Assembly: GCF_007752535.1 (NCBI RefSeq)
Contig: NZ_CP036426.1
Location: forward strand, 6,014,001 to 6,078,000
Source: Tautonia plasticadhaerens
Lineage (GTDB): Bacteria; Planctomycetota; Planctomycetia; Isosphaerales; Isosphaeraceae
Length of the DNA: 64,000 nt
Reading direction: 5' to 3'
The position numbers and the translations under genes were made by a program. Positions 26,284 to 34,734 of this stretch are shown piece after piece. The notes below the pieces were generated by a model that saw nothing but the letters and a program-made list of their open reading frames with translations, ran no database searches and was not told where the DNA came from. Each line of letters starts with the position of its first letter. The stretch's first letter is position 1.

Positions 26284-29200
26284 ATGACGCGACCCCGGAC
26301 CTTCGCCCTCGGGATGATTGCCCTCGCCGCCCTCGCGGCGTGTCCCGGCCGGGCGACGGCGCAGACCAAGCTCCTCCGGTTCCCGGACCTCCACGGCGAC
26401 ACCGTCGTCTTCACCTATGCCGGAGACCTCTGGACCGCCCCCGTCTCCGGGGGCCTCGCCCGTCGTCTGACCGCCCATCCCGGCCTGGAGCTGTTCGCCA
26501 AGTTCTCCCCCGACGGCTCCCAGATCGCCTTCACCGGCCAGTATGACGGCGACGAGCAGGTCTACGTTGTTCCCAGCACCGGGGGGGAGCCGAGGCGGCT
26601 GACCCACTACCCGGCACGAGGACCGTTGCCCCCCCGATGGGGCTACGACAATCAAGTCTATGGCTGGGACCCCGACGGCTCCTCCGTGCTCTTCCGTTCG
26701 ATGAGGGACGGCTTCGACCTGACCGACACCCGGCTCTACACCGTCCCCTCCTCCGGGGGCCTCCCCGAGCCGTTGCCGATGCCCGTCTCCGGGGGCGGCG
26801 ACCTCTCCCCGGACGGCGAGAAGGTCGTCTACTCCCCGCTGACCCGGGATTTCCGCTCCTGGAAGCGCTATGAGGGGGGATGGGCCCAGGACCTCTACGT
26901 CTTCGACCTCGACTCGGCCGCGATCTCGCCCGTCTCCCACTCCGATCGGACCGAGCGCGACCCCATGTGGATCGGCGACGCGATCTACTTCGCCTCCGAC
27001 CGCTCCGGCACGCTCAACCTCTACGAGTTCGACATCGCCACCGGCGAAACGACCGCGATCACCGAGGAGGAGGTCTGGGACGTCCGATGGCCGAGCAAGG
27101 CCGACGATTCCCGGATCATCTTCGAGAAGGCGGGGGAGCTGAGCGTCCTCGACCTGGACTCGGGCGAGGCGAATGCGATCGCGATCAACGTCCCGCACGA
27201 TGCCCTCGCCGGGCGGCCGCAACGGGTCGACGCCTCCGACGTGCTGGAGGACTTCGAGCTGAGCCCCAAGGGGGAGCGGGCCCTGTTCGTGGCCCGGGGA
27301 GACGTCTTCAGCGCCCCCATCGAGCACGGACCGACCCGCAACCTCACCCGGTCCCCCGGCGCCCACGACCGGGCCGCCCGATGGTCGCCCGACGGGGCCG
27401 AGGTCCTCTTCCTGTCCGACCGATCGGGCGAGGAGGAACTTTACCTCATCGCGCAGGACGGCCTCGGCGAGCCCACGCAACTGACGACCGGCGGCGAGGC
27501 CCGGAAGCTCAACCCGGTCTGGTCCCCAGACGGATCTCGGGTCGCCTTCGCCGAGCAAGACGGGAAAATCTTCGTCCTGACCGTGGAGTCCAAGGAAGTG
27601 GTCGAGATCGCCGACGAGGCCGAGGGCGAATCGCTCGATTACGCCTGGTCGCCCGACGGCAACTGGCTCGCGTTCAGCCTCAGCGACCCGACCGATTATC
27701 GATCGCTCTACATCTGGGGCGTCGAAGATGGTGAGGCGCGACGGGTCACCGGCGAGATGTTCAATGAGTACGGCCCCTCCTGGGATCCGGAGGGCAACTA
27801 TCTCTATTACCTCAGCGACCGCGACTACGCCCCCCAGATCTCCAGCATCGAATGGAACTACGCCCTCGACCGAGAGGTCGGCATCTTCGCGATGGCCCTG
27901 CGCAAGGACGTCAAGAATCCCTTCCCCCCCGAGATCGACGAGGTGACGATCGAGGAGGAGCCCGAGGAGGGCGAGGGCGACGACGAGAAGGACGAGGACG
28001 AGGATGAAGGCCAGGACTCGGACGACGAGGACCAGGATGAGGAGTCGGACGAGGGTGAGGACGAGTCGGGGGAGGGCGAGGATGGGGAGGCGATCAAGAT
28101 CGACTTCGACGGCCTCTCCTCCCGATCCGTCAGGGTCCCCGTCCCGGCGGACAACTACTCCGGCCTGACCGCCATCGAGGGCCACCTGCTCTACGCGCGG
28201 TCCGGGGCGTTCTTCTACGGGAGGGACTCCGAGGATCCGACGACCCTGGTCGTCTACTCGGTCGAGGACCGCGAGGCGACCGACCTGGCCGAGGACATTC
28301 AGGGTCATGCCCTTTCACTCGATGGGAAGAAGGTCCTCGTGCAGTCGGGAGGCGGATTCTCGATGCTCGACGCCAACCCAGGCGGCAAGGATTCCGCCAA
28401 GCCCGTCTCGACGGACGGCCTGAGGGTCGATCGCGTCCCGTCGGAGGAATGGCCACAGATCTTCGACGAGGTCTGGCGCCGCTACCGCGACTATTTCTAC
28501 GTCGAAAACATGCACGGATACGACTGGGAGGCGCTCCGAGACCGCTACCGTCCCCTGCTCTACCACGTCGGCCACCGCTCGGACCTGAACTACGTCATCA
28601 GCGAGATGATCGCCGAGCTGAACGTCGGCCACGCCTACATCACCGGCGGGGATTACGAGGTCCCCGACCGGCCGAGCGTGGCCCTGCTCGGATGCCGGTT
28701 CGAGCTGGACGAGGAGGCCGGGCGGTACCGGATCTCGGAGATCTTCGAGGGCCAGAACGAGGAGGAAACGTACCGGTCTCCGCTCACGGAAGTCGGGGTG
28801 GACGTCGACGAGGGGGATTACCTCCTGTCGATCGACGGCGTCGACCTGACCGCCGACCGCAACCCCTTCGAGCTGCTCCGGGACAAGGCCGGATCGCCGA
28901 TCACGCTGGAGGTCGCCGATGGGCCCAATCGGGAGGAGGCCCGCACCGTCACCGTCCAACCCCGATCGAGCGAGGCGGAACTGATCTACCTGGCCTGGGT
29001 GGAAGGGAATCGCCGGGAGGTCGCCGAGGCGACGGGCGGCAAGGTCGGCTACATCCACATCCCGGACATGGGGGCGAACGGCCTCCGGGAGTTCATCAAG
29101 ACGTACTACCCGCAGATCCGCAAGCAGGGCCTCGTGGTGGACGTCCGCAACAACGGCGGGGGGAACGTCTCGCAGATGCTCATCGAGCGGCTCGACCGGA

Positions 29201-29646
29201 GGCTCCTGGGCACCCGATTCAGCCGGAACGGCGACCGAGCGGGCACGTACCCGGAGGCGGTCTTCCACGGCCACATGGCCTGCCTGATCAACTCCAACAG
29301 CGCCTCCGACGGCGACATCTTCCCGGCCCGCTTCCGGGCCGCCGGGCTCGGTCCGCTGATCGGCAAGCGATCCTGGGGAGGCGTGATCGGCATCACCGAT
29401 CACGGACCCCTGATCGACGGCGGCGGGGTGAACGTGCCCGAGTTCGGGACCAACGACGTCGACGGCTCCTGGATCATCGAAGGCTATGGGGTCGAGCCCG
29501 ACATCGAGGTCGACAACGACCCGGCCTCCGTCATCGCCGGGAAGGACCCGCAGCTCGAACGCGGCATCGCCGAGGTGCTCGACGCGATCGAGGCCGATCC
29601 CAGGCGCCTGCCCGAGCGGCCGGCACCCCCGGTGAAGCTCGATTGA
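26284..29646 (+). CDS. Tricorn-like S41 protease with acidic insertion
   Basis: 1120 aa from ATG 26284 (MTRPRTFALGMIALAALAACPGRATAQ), a signal peptide; ATG 26242 is also in frame. Order: TolB-like beta-propeller repeats (FSPDGSQIAF, WSPDGAEVLFLSDRSG, WSPDGSRVAFAEQDG), a region with Asp/Glu runs at about 551-605, a second propeller, then C1, PDZ (VDEGDYLLSIDGVDLTADRN) and S41 core. LNVGHAYITGG carries the catalytic-type His and INSNSASDGDIFP (about 1000) the Ser. Tricorn proteases degrade peptides in the cytosol of archaea; a signal peptide here suggests an exported form. The acidic insertion is unusual. Confidence 0.9.
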   Translation: MTRPRTFALGMIALAALAACPGRATAQTKLLRFPDLHGDTVVFTYAGDLWTAPVSGGLARRLTAHPGLELFAKFSPDGSQIAFTGQYDGDEQVYVVPSTGGEPRRLTHYPARGPLPPRWGYDNQVYGWDPDGSSVLFRSMRDGFDLTDTRLYTVPSSGGLPEPLPMPVSGGGDLSPDGEKVVYSPLTRDFRSWKRYEGGWAQDLYVFDLDSAAISPVSHSDRTERDPMWIGDAIYFASDRSGTLNLYEFDIATGETTAITEEEVWDVRWPSKADDSRIIFEKAGELSVLDLDSGEANAIAINVPHDALAGRPQRVDASDVLEDFELSPKGERALFVARGDVFSAPIEHGPTRNLTRSPGAHDRAARWSPDGAEVLFLSDRSGEEELYLIAQDGLGEPTQLTTGGEARKLNPVWSPDGSRVAFAEQDGKIFVLTVESKEVVEIADEAEGESLDYAWSPDGNWLAFSLSDPTDYRSLYIWGVEDGEARRVTGEMFNEYGPSWDPEGNYLYYLSDRDYAPQISSIEWNYALDREVGIFAMALRKDVKNPFPPEIDEVTIEEEPEEGEGDDEKDEDEDEGQDSDDEDQDEESDEGEDESGEGEDGEAIKIDFDGLSSRSVRVPVPADNYSGLTAIEGHLLYARSGAFFYGRDSEDPTTLVVYSVEDREATDLAEDIQGHALSLDGKKVLVQSGGGFSMLDANPGGKDSAKPVSTDGLRVDRVPSEEWPQIFDEVWRRYRDYFYVENMHGYDWEALRDRYRPLLYHVGHRSDLNYVISEMIAELNVGHAYITGGDYEVPDRPSVALLGCRFELDEEAGRYRISEIFEGQNEEETYRSPLTEVGVDVDEGDYLLSIDGVDLTADRNPFELLRDKAGSPITLEVADGPNREEARTVTVQPRSSEAELIYLAWVEGNRREVAEATGGKVGYIHIPDMGANGLREFIKTYYPQIRKQGLVVDVRNNGGGNVSQMLIERLDRRLLGTRFSRNGDRAGTYPEAVFHGHMACLINSNSASDGDIFPARFRAAGLGPLIGKRSWGGVIGITDHGPLIDGGGVNVPEFGTNDVDGSWIIEGYGVEPDIEVDNDPASVIAGKDPQLERGIAEVLDAIEADPRRLPERPAPPVKLD

Positions 29647-29656
29647 CCCCGGGGGT

Positions 29657-29684
29657 CCGGCCCGGTGCCGTCGACCCGGGCCGG
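29657..29684 (+). terminator. GC hairpin after the protease gene
   Basis: CCGGCCCGG (29657-29665) pairs with CCGGGCCGG (29676-29684) 11 bases after the stop codon; no U-tract. Confidence 0.45.
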
Positions 29685-29744
29685 CCCCCGAGTGTACCCT
29701 CGGGCGTTGTTCCGTCCCACCGCCAGACGATCGAGGACCCCGTC

Positions 29745-30890
29745 ATGTCGTCGAGCCCGACCGAAGCGTTCTACGAGGGCCGGGGGATCCCGGTCGAGCT
29801 GGCCCAGGTCGAGGACACCCTGGATCGACTCTGGGGCCCCGCGGCCGAGAAGGCCGGGGGGCCGGAACTGGACGACCCGGCCGTGACCCGGGTGGTGCTG
29901 GCCAACGTGGTGATCGCGTCGCTCGGCCCCGATCATCCCGGGCTGGATGCGACGATCGGCGCGATCACCGAGCGTTACCCCTCCCGACTGATCGTCCTGC
30001 GATCGTCGGGCGATCCCGGGAGGCACCTGGACGCGGAGGTTTCGGCCCAGTGCCACCTCCCCTCCCCCGGCCGCCCCCAGGTCTGCAGCGAGGTCATCAT
30101 CCTCCGCGCGAGCCCGGAAGGTCGGGATCTCCTCCCCGGCGCGGTCCGCTCGCTGAGGGAGTCTGATCTCCACTCGGTCCTCTGGTGGTGCGGCGATCCC
30201 CGGGAGGCGTCAAACCTGTTCGACGAGTTGTCGGAGGGGTCGACACGAGTCCTCCTCGACCTGCCCGATCCCTCGGGCGATCCGGCCGCGTTGGCCTGGG
30301 CGAATGAGGTCGACCCGGCCCATCGCGTCCGGGACCTCGCCTGGTTCGGCCTCACCCCCTGGCGCGAGCGCGTCGCCGACCTGTTCGACCCGCCTGCCAC
30401 CGGAGAGCTCGGCCGGGTCGCCTCGATCCGGATCCGGGCCCAGGCCGAGTCGACCGGGCGGCCCCCGAGGGCGGCGGCCTGGCTCGTCGCCTGGCTCGCC
30501 GGGCAACTCGGCTGGGAGCCGGTCGGATCGCCCCGGGTGGGAGGCGCCGGCCGGATCGAGGCGACGCTCCGGAAGCCAGGAGGGGAGGTCTCGGTGCGGA
30601 TCGAGTCCGAGGCGAGTCCGGACTGCCGGCGTCCCCGAATCGTCTCGGTCGAGCTGGGACTCCCCTGCGATTCCAGGCCCGGCGGGGGCGTCCGCGTCGA
30701 GCGATCCGGATCCGAAACCTGCGAGGTGCACATCGCCCTGGCCGACCGCACCGAGCCGGCCTTCCCCCGGTTCGTAGTGGCGCCGGAGTACGACGCCACG
30801 AAGCTGGTCGCCGCGGCGTTACTCACCGACCGGAACGACCCCCCCTACCGCCGGGCCCTGCCGATCGCCCTCTGGCTGCTCGGCCGCTGA
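29745..30890 (+). CDS. opcA: OpcA-like glucose-6-phosphate dehydrogenase assembly/effector protein
   Basis: 381 aa, ATG at 29745 (MSSSPTEAFYEGRGIPVELAQVEDTLDRLWG). The family pattern is TRVVLANVVIAS, ITERYPSRLIVLR, CSEVIILRASPEGRDLLPGAVRSLRESDLHSVLWWCGDP, and DLAWFGLTPWRERVADLFDPP. OpcA supports assembly and redox activation of glucose-6-phosphate dehydrogenase in cyanobacteria and actinobacteria. zwf is not adjacent here. Length is close to the family's. It ends one base from a convergent gene. Confidence 0.82.
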   Translation: MSSSPTEAFYEGRGIPVELAQVEDTLDRLWGPAAEKAGGPELDDPAVTRVVLANVVIASLGPDHPGLDATIGAITERYPSRLIVLRSSGDPGRHLDAEVSAQCHLPSPGRPQVCSEVIILRASPEGRDLLPGAVRSLRESDLHSVLWWCGDPREASNLFDELSEGSTRVLLDLPDPSGDPAALAWANEVDPAHRVRDLAWFGLTPWRERVADLFDPPATGELGRVASIRIRAQAESTGRPPRAAAWLVAWLAGQLGWEPVGSPRVGGAGRIEATLRKPGGEVSVRIESEASPDCRRPRIVSVELGLPCDSRPGGGVRVERSGSETCEVHIALADRTEPAFPRFVVAPEYDATKLVAAALLTDRNDPPYRRALPIALWLLGR

Positions 30891-30891
30891 A

Positions 30892-31443
30892 TCATCCCAG
30901 CTCCAGCGGGGGGACGAACCTCCCGAGCGACTGCGACATCTCGTCCGCGATCGCGAACGGCTCGGGGAACAAGTCCTTGAGGTCGGGCGCCGGCGCGATC
31001 GCCATCGCTTCCTGGCCGAGGTTGACCCGGATCAGGGCGAGCGGGATGATCCGGGAGCGTCGCTCCCTCGGGATCGCGGAGGCGAGCGACTCCTCGTCCG
31101 CCGGTCCGATCGGCTCGGGGGAGATGACGACGCTCGTCAGGCCGATCACCAGCCCCGGCCCCCCCTTCGGCCACGGAGGGTAGCGGCCGTGGACCGCCCG
31201 TCCGATCCGATCGAGCAGCCGTCGCAGGTCCGATGAAGATGAGGAAAGGTCGGCCGGCTGCCGGACGAAGGCGACCACGCTCAACGCGTGCCCGAGCACC
31301 GGGAACCAGTGGAGTCGGACCGGTCGGAGGTCGTAGCGGATGACCTCGAGCGGGGGGTCTCGATAGTCCTCTCCGTCGTCTGGCCGGCAGCCGATCGGCC
31401 CGAGGATGCCCGAGATCCGATCGAAGAACTCCTCGTGCGTCAT
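30892..31443 (-). CDS. Hypothetical protein, convergent with opcA
   Basis: 183 aa, ATG at 31443 (MTHEEFFDRISGILGPIGCRPDDGEDYRDPP). Apparent alpha/beta protein with a conserved-looking core RYDLRPVRLHWFPVLGHALSVVAFVRQP, then a serine-rich loop SSSSSDL and VNLGQEAMAIAPAPDLKDLFPEP. No signal peptide or membrane segment. The coding bias is like its neighbours and the frame ends one base from opcA. No family recognised. Confidence 0.6.
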   Translation of the reverse strand: MTHEEFFDRISGILGPIGCRPDDGEDYRDPPLEVIRYDLRPVRLHWFPVLGHALSVVAFVRQPADLSSSSSDLRRLLDRIGRAVHGRYPPWPKGGPGLVIGLTSVVISPEPIGPADEESLASAIPRERRSRIIPLALIRVNLGQEAMAIAPAPDLKDLFPEPFAIADEMSQSLGRFVPPLELG

Positions 31444-31583
31444 GCCGTCCCGCCCCCTCGCTCCCCCCTGGCGATCCCCGACGGGGTGGCCGTAGGATAA
31501 CCGCTCGGCCGGCCCCCGGCCACGTCCGGGACCCGAGGCCCCGGACCTCCCACCCCATCCCGTCCGGATCTCGGAGGATCTCC

Positions 31584-32822
31584 ATGGTTTGTCGCCTTCG
31601 ATGGGCGCCCGTGCTGCTGGTCGCGCTCGCCTCCCCGGCCGCGATCGCCGGCGAGCCCAAGCTGGTCATCCGGGGTATCGGGCTCGACCTCGGGGAGACC
31701 CCCGTGTTCGCCCCGGTCGACGCCCCAGACCTCGAACCCGGTCCGTTCCTGCTCCGAAGGGCCGACGGAGGCGGTCCGACGATCGCCGCCCAGGTCGTCC
31801 GAGACGGCGAGCTGACGGCGATCGCCGCGGTCCTGCCGTCCCTCGGTGCCGACGAGGTCGCGGAGTTCGAGCTCGCCCACGCCGACCCCGCCTCGTCGGG
31901 GGCGGACGAGGGCGTCCGGATCGAACCCGAGGGCCGAGACCTCCGCGTGACCATCGACGGCGAACTCTTCACCGTCTACCGGGGGGACGACGGCCCGAAG
32001 CCATACTTCTACCCCGTGATCGGGCCGACCGGCTCCCCGATCACCCGGGCCTATCCCATGGCCGACGTCGAGGGCGAGGACCGCGACCACCCCCACCAGC
32101 GATCGTTCTGGTTCACCCACGGCGATGTGGACGGGACGGATTTCTGGGCCTCCGACCCCCTGAATCGCCCGAACCCGAAGTTCGGGACGATCGAGGAGGC
32201 CGATCGCCCGACGGTGGTCGAGGGACCGGTGGTCGGCATCATCCGGACCAGCAACGCCTGGAAGTCCCCGACCGGAGACCTCCTCTGCACCGACGATCGT
32301 TCCTGGCGGACCTACGACACTGAAGGCGCCCGGATCATCGACTTCGACGTGACCATCAATGCCGGTGACGGCCCCGTCACCTTCGGCGACACGAAGGAGG
32401 GCATGTTCGGCCTCCGCCTGGCATCGAGCATGAACGTGAGGAATGAGACCGGGGGCCGGATCACCAACGCCGAGGGGATCACCGATTTGGACGCCTGGGG
32501 CAAGGCCTCCCCCTGGGTCGATTACGCCGGGCCGGTCGGGGGCGAGACGCTCGGCGTGGCGATCCTCAATCACCCCGACAGCTTCCGATACCCGACCACC
32601 TGGCACGTCCGGGACTACGGCCTCTTCGCGGCCAACCCGTTCGGCTACGGCGACTTCAAGTACGGCGGCGGGGAAGGAGCCCATACCATCCCCGCGGGCA
32701 AGTCGATCCGGTTCCGTTATCGGGTGATCCTGCACGAGGGCGACACCGAACAGTCCGACATCGGCCGGGCCTTCCGAGCCTACGCCTCGCCTCCCCAGTT
32801 CGAGGTCGTCTCGTCCGAATGA
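31584..32822 (+). CDS. DUF6807 (PmoA-like) secreted protein
   Basis: 412 aa, ATG at 31584 with a signal peptide (MVCRLRWAPVLLVALASPAAIAGEP). The C-terminal two-thirds has the family pattern: PYFYPVIGPTGSPITRAYPM, HPHQRSFWFTHGDVDGTDFWA, DFDVTINAGDGPVTFGDTKEGMFGLRLASSM, and VDYAGPVGGETLGVAILNHPDSFRYPTTWHVRDYGLFAANPFG. The family is historically named PmoA-like in planctomycetes, but it is not methane monooxygenase and a carbohydrate-related role is more likely. Its exact role is unknown. Confidence 0.82.
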   Translation: MVCRLRWAPVLLVALASPAAIAGEPKLVIRGIGLDLGETPVFAPVDAPDLEPGPFLLRRADGGGPTIAAQVVRDGELTAIAAVLPSLGADEVAEFELAHADPASSGADEGVRIEPEGRDLRVTIDGELFTVYRGDDGPKPYFYPVIGPTGSPITRAYPMADVEGEDRDHPHQRSFWFTHGDVDGTDFWASDPLNRPNPKFGTIEEADRPTVVEGPVVGIIRTSNAWKSPTGDLLCTDDRSWRTYDTEGARIIDFDVTINAGDGPVTFGDTKEGMFGLRLASSMNVRNETGGRITNAEGITDLDAWGKASPWVDYAGPVGGETLGVAILNHPDSFRYPTTWHVRDYGLFAANPFGYGDFKYGGGEGAHTIPAGKSIRFRYRVILHEGDTEQSDIGRAFRAYASPPQFEVVSSE

Positions 32823-32864
32823 ACCGGCGAGATCGATCGGTGTCCTCGGTGATCCGATGGCCGG

Positions 32865-33473
32865 TCACCGAGGACCCCGAGGGAGCAGGGAGCGACGGGC
32901 CACTCCAACGACGCCGTCGACCCGCTGGTCGTGCGGCTCGTCCGGGACCTGGTCGATCCACTGGAGATCGAGGACCAGCGAGTATCGGGGTGCCTCGGGG
33001 CGGAGGGTGGGGAGGAGCCGGTCGTAATAGCCGGCCCCCCGGCCGATCCGATACCCTCGGGGGTCGAACGCGATCCCGGGGACGAGGGCCCAGTCGACGG
33101 CACCCGGCTCGACGACCGAGGTCCCCGGGGACGGCTCGGGGATCCCGAACGGCCCCGGCTCAAGGTCACGTTCCAGGTCCTCCACGAGGTGCAGGCGGAG
33201 CAGGCGGGCCTCCCGGTCGACCCGGGGGCAGGCGACCGCCTTGCCCTGCTCCCGAGCCCATTGAACCATGCCCCGAGTCTCGAACTCCTCGGGCAGGTGG
33301 GCGAGGTACAGCAGCAATACTTCGGCCGAGTCGAGGCCGGGGAGCCCCGGGAAGAGCCGTCCGAGCGCCTCCTCCTCCCGTCGCCGATCGGTGGGATCCA
33401 TCGCCAGGATCCGGCCCACGACCTCGCGTCGGAGCCTCCGCTTCGCCCCTCGGGCCGGGTCGGCGTTGGACAC
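32865..33473 (-). CDS. 5-formyltetrahydrofolate cyclo-ligase
   Basis: 202 aa. I start at GTG 33473 (SNADPARGAKRRLRREVVGRI), because the family N-terminus begins here and a GAGGG lies upstream; the ATG 33605 would extend into the 6S RNA. It converts 5-formyl-THF to 5,10-methenyl-THF with ATP. Motifs: KRRLRREVVGRIL, VLLLYLAHLPEEFETRGMVQWA (substrate loop), WALVPGIAFDPRGYRIGRGAGYYDRLL (nucleotide site). The gene follows the 6S RNA, an arrangement seen widely in bacteria (ssrS-ygfA). Confidence 0.92.
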   Translation of the reverse strand: MSNADPARGAKRRLRREVVGRILAMDPTDRRREEEALGRLFPGLPGLDSAEVLLLYLAHLPEEFETRGMVQWAREQGKAVACPRVDREARLLRLHLVEDLERDLEPGPFGIPEPSPGTSVVEPGAVDWALVPGIAFDPRGYRIGRGAGYYDRLLPTLRPEAPRYSLVLDLQWIDQVPDEPHDQRVDGVVGVARRSLLPRGPR

Positions 33474-33549
33474 GATGGCGACCCTCGGGGTGGCTAGACC
33501 AGGAGCCCGGCCCCCGCCGCTTTGAAGAAGAGGCGAGGAACGGGCTCGA

Positions 33550-33725
33550 TGGTAAGTCCTCCACCGAAATGCCGTCCGGGGCGGTTTTGAGAACCCGCAG
33601 TTCAAGTGGGGCGCTCAGATCCGCTGGCCAGGCCGAGGGATCGTTCGGGCCCCTACGGGTTTAGCGTTGGTTCTCCAAATAGCGACGCCCCTCGCGAACA
33701 TGGCAGAGGGCCCGGCGAACCGGAC
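33550..33725 (-). ncRNA. ssrS: 6S RNA (ssrS), RNA polymerase regulator
   Basis: No protein is visible here. The transcript folds as a 6S RNA: closing stem CCTC/GAGG (33706-33709 with 33558-33561), TGCC/GGCA (33702-33705 with 33570-33573) and GGGGC/GCCCC (33687-33691 with 33578-33582); a central bubble of 11 and 6 nt; then GAGAACC/GGTTCTC (33669-33675 with 33589-33595) and a terminal arm. The 3' side GGCATTTCGG matches the bacterial 6S consensus (E. coli GGCATCTCGG), and the 5' ATGTTCGC also matches E. coli. A 5-FCL gene follows. 6S RNA binds sigma70 holoenzyme in stationary phase. Exact ends are approximate. Confidence 0.85.
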
Positions 33726-33731
33726 AAGTGA

Positions 33732-33760
33732 ACTGTAGCACCGGGCCGCCCTGGCTTCAA
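33732..33760 (-). promoter_or_regulatory. 6S RNA promoter
   Basis: TTGAAG (33755-33760), 17-base spacer, TACAGT (33732-33737) on the minus strand: 4 of 6 matches in each box and ideal spacing. The -35 box overlaps the stop codon of the upstream UvrB/C-motif gene, so 6S RNA likely has its own start near 33725. Confidence 0.7.
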
Positions 33761-34539
33761 GGGGAGGGGTCGGGATCCGATCGGCTGGCGGCGACCCCGT
33801 CCTGGAGGCGACGAATCTGATCCCGGATCCGCGCCGCTTCTTCATAATCTTCCCTGGCGACCGCGTTGCGGAGCTGGTCGTCGAGCCGCTCGACCGGGTC
33901 GACCTCCCGGCCGCGATCGATCTCCCGGCGCAACTCTCTCAGGAGGATCAGCTCCTGGCAACCGGCGAGCTTCTCCTGCTGCTTGTGCTCGCGGTAGAAG
34001 GCCTTGATCGCGGTGATCCCCTCGTCGATCCGTCGCATCGCGTCGCGGTGGGCGCCCCGATCGACGGCCTGCTGGGCCAGGGCCCTGGCCCGCATCATCG
34101 TGACATAGGGGCGGTACTGGTCGAAGGCCGCCTTGTCCCGGTCCCGGGCCGCGTGGGACCGGACGAAGTCGAAGAGCTTCAGGTTCCGCTCGGTGTCCCG
34201 GGCGACGAGGTCGTATCGGCCGAGGTGGAACAGGGCGACGTAGCGGTGGTAGTACTGGATGCCCTCCCGCATCAACTCCTCGCAATCCGAGGCATCCAGG
34301 CCGTAGGGCTCCCCGTCCGAGTCGAATTCCCGGGCCCGGGACTCGTGGAAGTCCAGGAGCGACTCGACCCCGAAGGGTCGGTCGCCGTCGGGCCTCCCGG
34401 AAAGCTCCATCTGGAGCAGCCCGAGGTCGAGTCTCATCTGCAGCTTGTCCCGGCCGTCTAGGCCCGAGACGATCCGGACCTGGAACTCGTCGGGGTCGTG
34501 GTCCCATCCGGCCAGGATCGGCGTGATGTCCCTGCTCAA
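33757..34539 (-). CDS. UvrB/UvrC-motif protein
   Basis: 260 aa. The best start is TTG 34539 (SRDITPILAGWDHDPDEFQVRIVSG) with GGAGG 8 bases upstream; ATG 34656 would add unrelated residues. The conserved N-terminal region WDHDPDEFQVRIVSGLDGRDKLQMRLDLGLLQMEL is shared with planctomycete homologues. A long helical middle follows. The C-terminus (VERLDDQLRNAVAREDYEEAARIRDQIRRLQ) is a UvrB/UvrC motif, a helical hairpin for protein contact. It is not a DNA repair endonuclease itself. The stop codon overlaps the 6S promoter. Confidence 0.8.
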   Translation of the reverse strand: MSRDITPILAGWDHDPDEFQVRIVSGLDGRDKLQMRLDLGLLQMELSGRPDGDRPFGVESLLDFHESRAREFDSDGEPYGLDASDCEELMREGIQYYHRYVALFHLGRYDLVARDTERNLKLFDFVRSHAARDRDKAAFDQYRPYVTMMRARALAQQAVDRGAHRDAMRRIDEGITAIKAFYREHKQQEKLAGCQELILLRELRREIDRGREVDPVERLDDQLRNAVAREDYEEAARIRDQIRRLQDGVAASRSDPDPSP

Positions 34540-34660
34540 GGGTCGAACCTCCAGGTCCCCCGGCGGCCGAGCGGGTCGGGACAGGCCCGGCCTCGATCCG
34601 GTCCCGGTCCCGGGGGCGACTGATCGAAGTGTATGTCCGTGATGGCGTCTCGACAAACGA

Positions 34661-34702
34661 GAACGCCGCGCCCCCCCCTTCGGGGGTGGAGGCGCGGCGT
34701 TC
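34661..34702 (-). terminator. Strong terminator hairpin downstream of DUF4912 gene
   Basis: GAACGCCGCGCC (34661-34672) pairs with GGCGCGGCGTTC (34691-34702), extended inward by a C-run/G-run around TTC. It lies 33 nt after the minus-strand stop, followed on that strand by TCGTTTG. Confidence 0.7.
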
Positions 34703-34734
34703 GCTGGGGAGGAGGGCCGGGGTGGCCGGGTCGA

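Noticed and set aside
30892-31443. A functional link between opcA and the convergent hypothetical gene
   Set aside because: They share only a one-base gap at their 3' ends; nothing else ties them.
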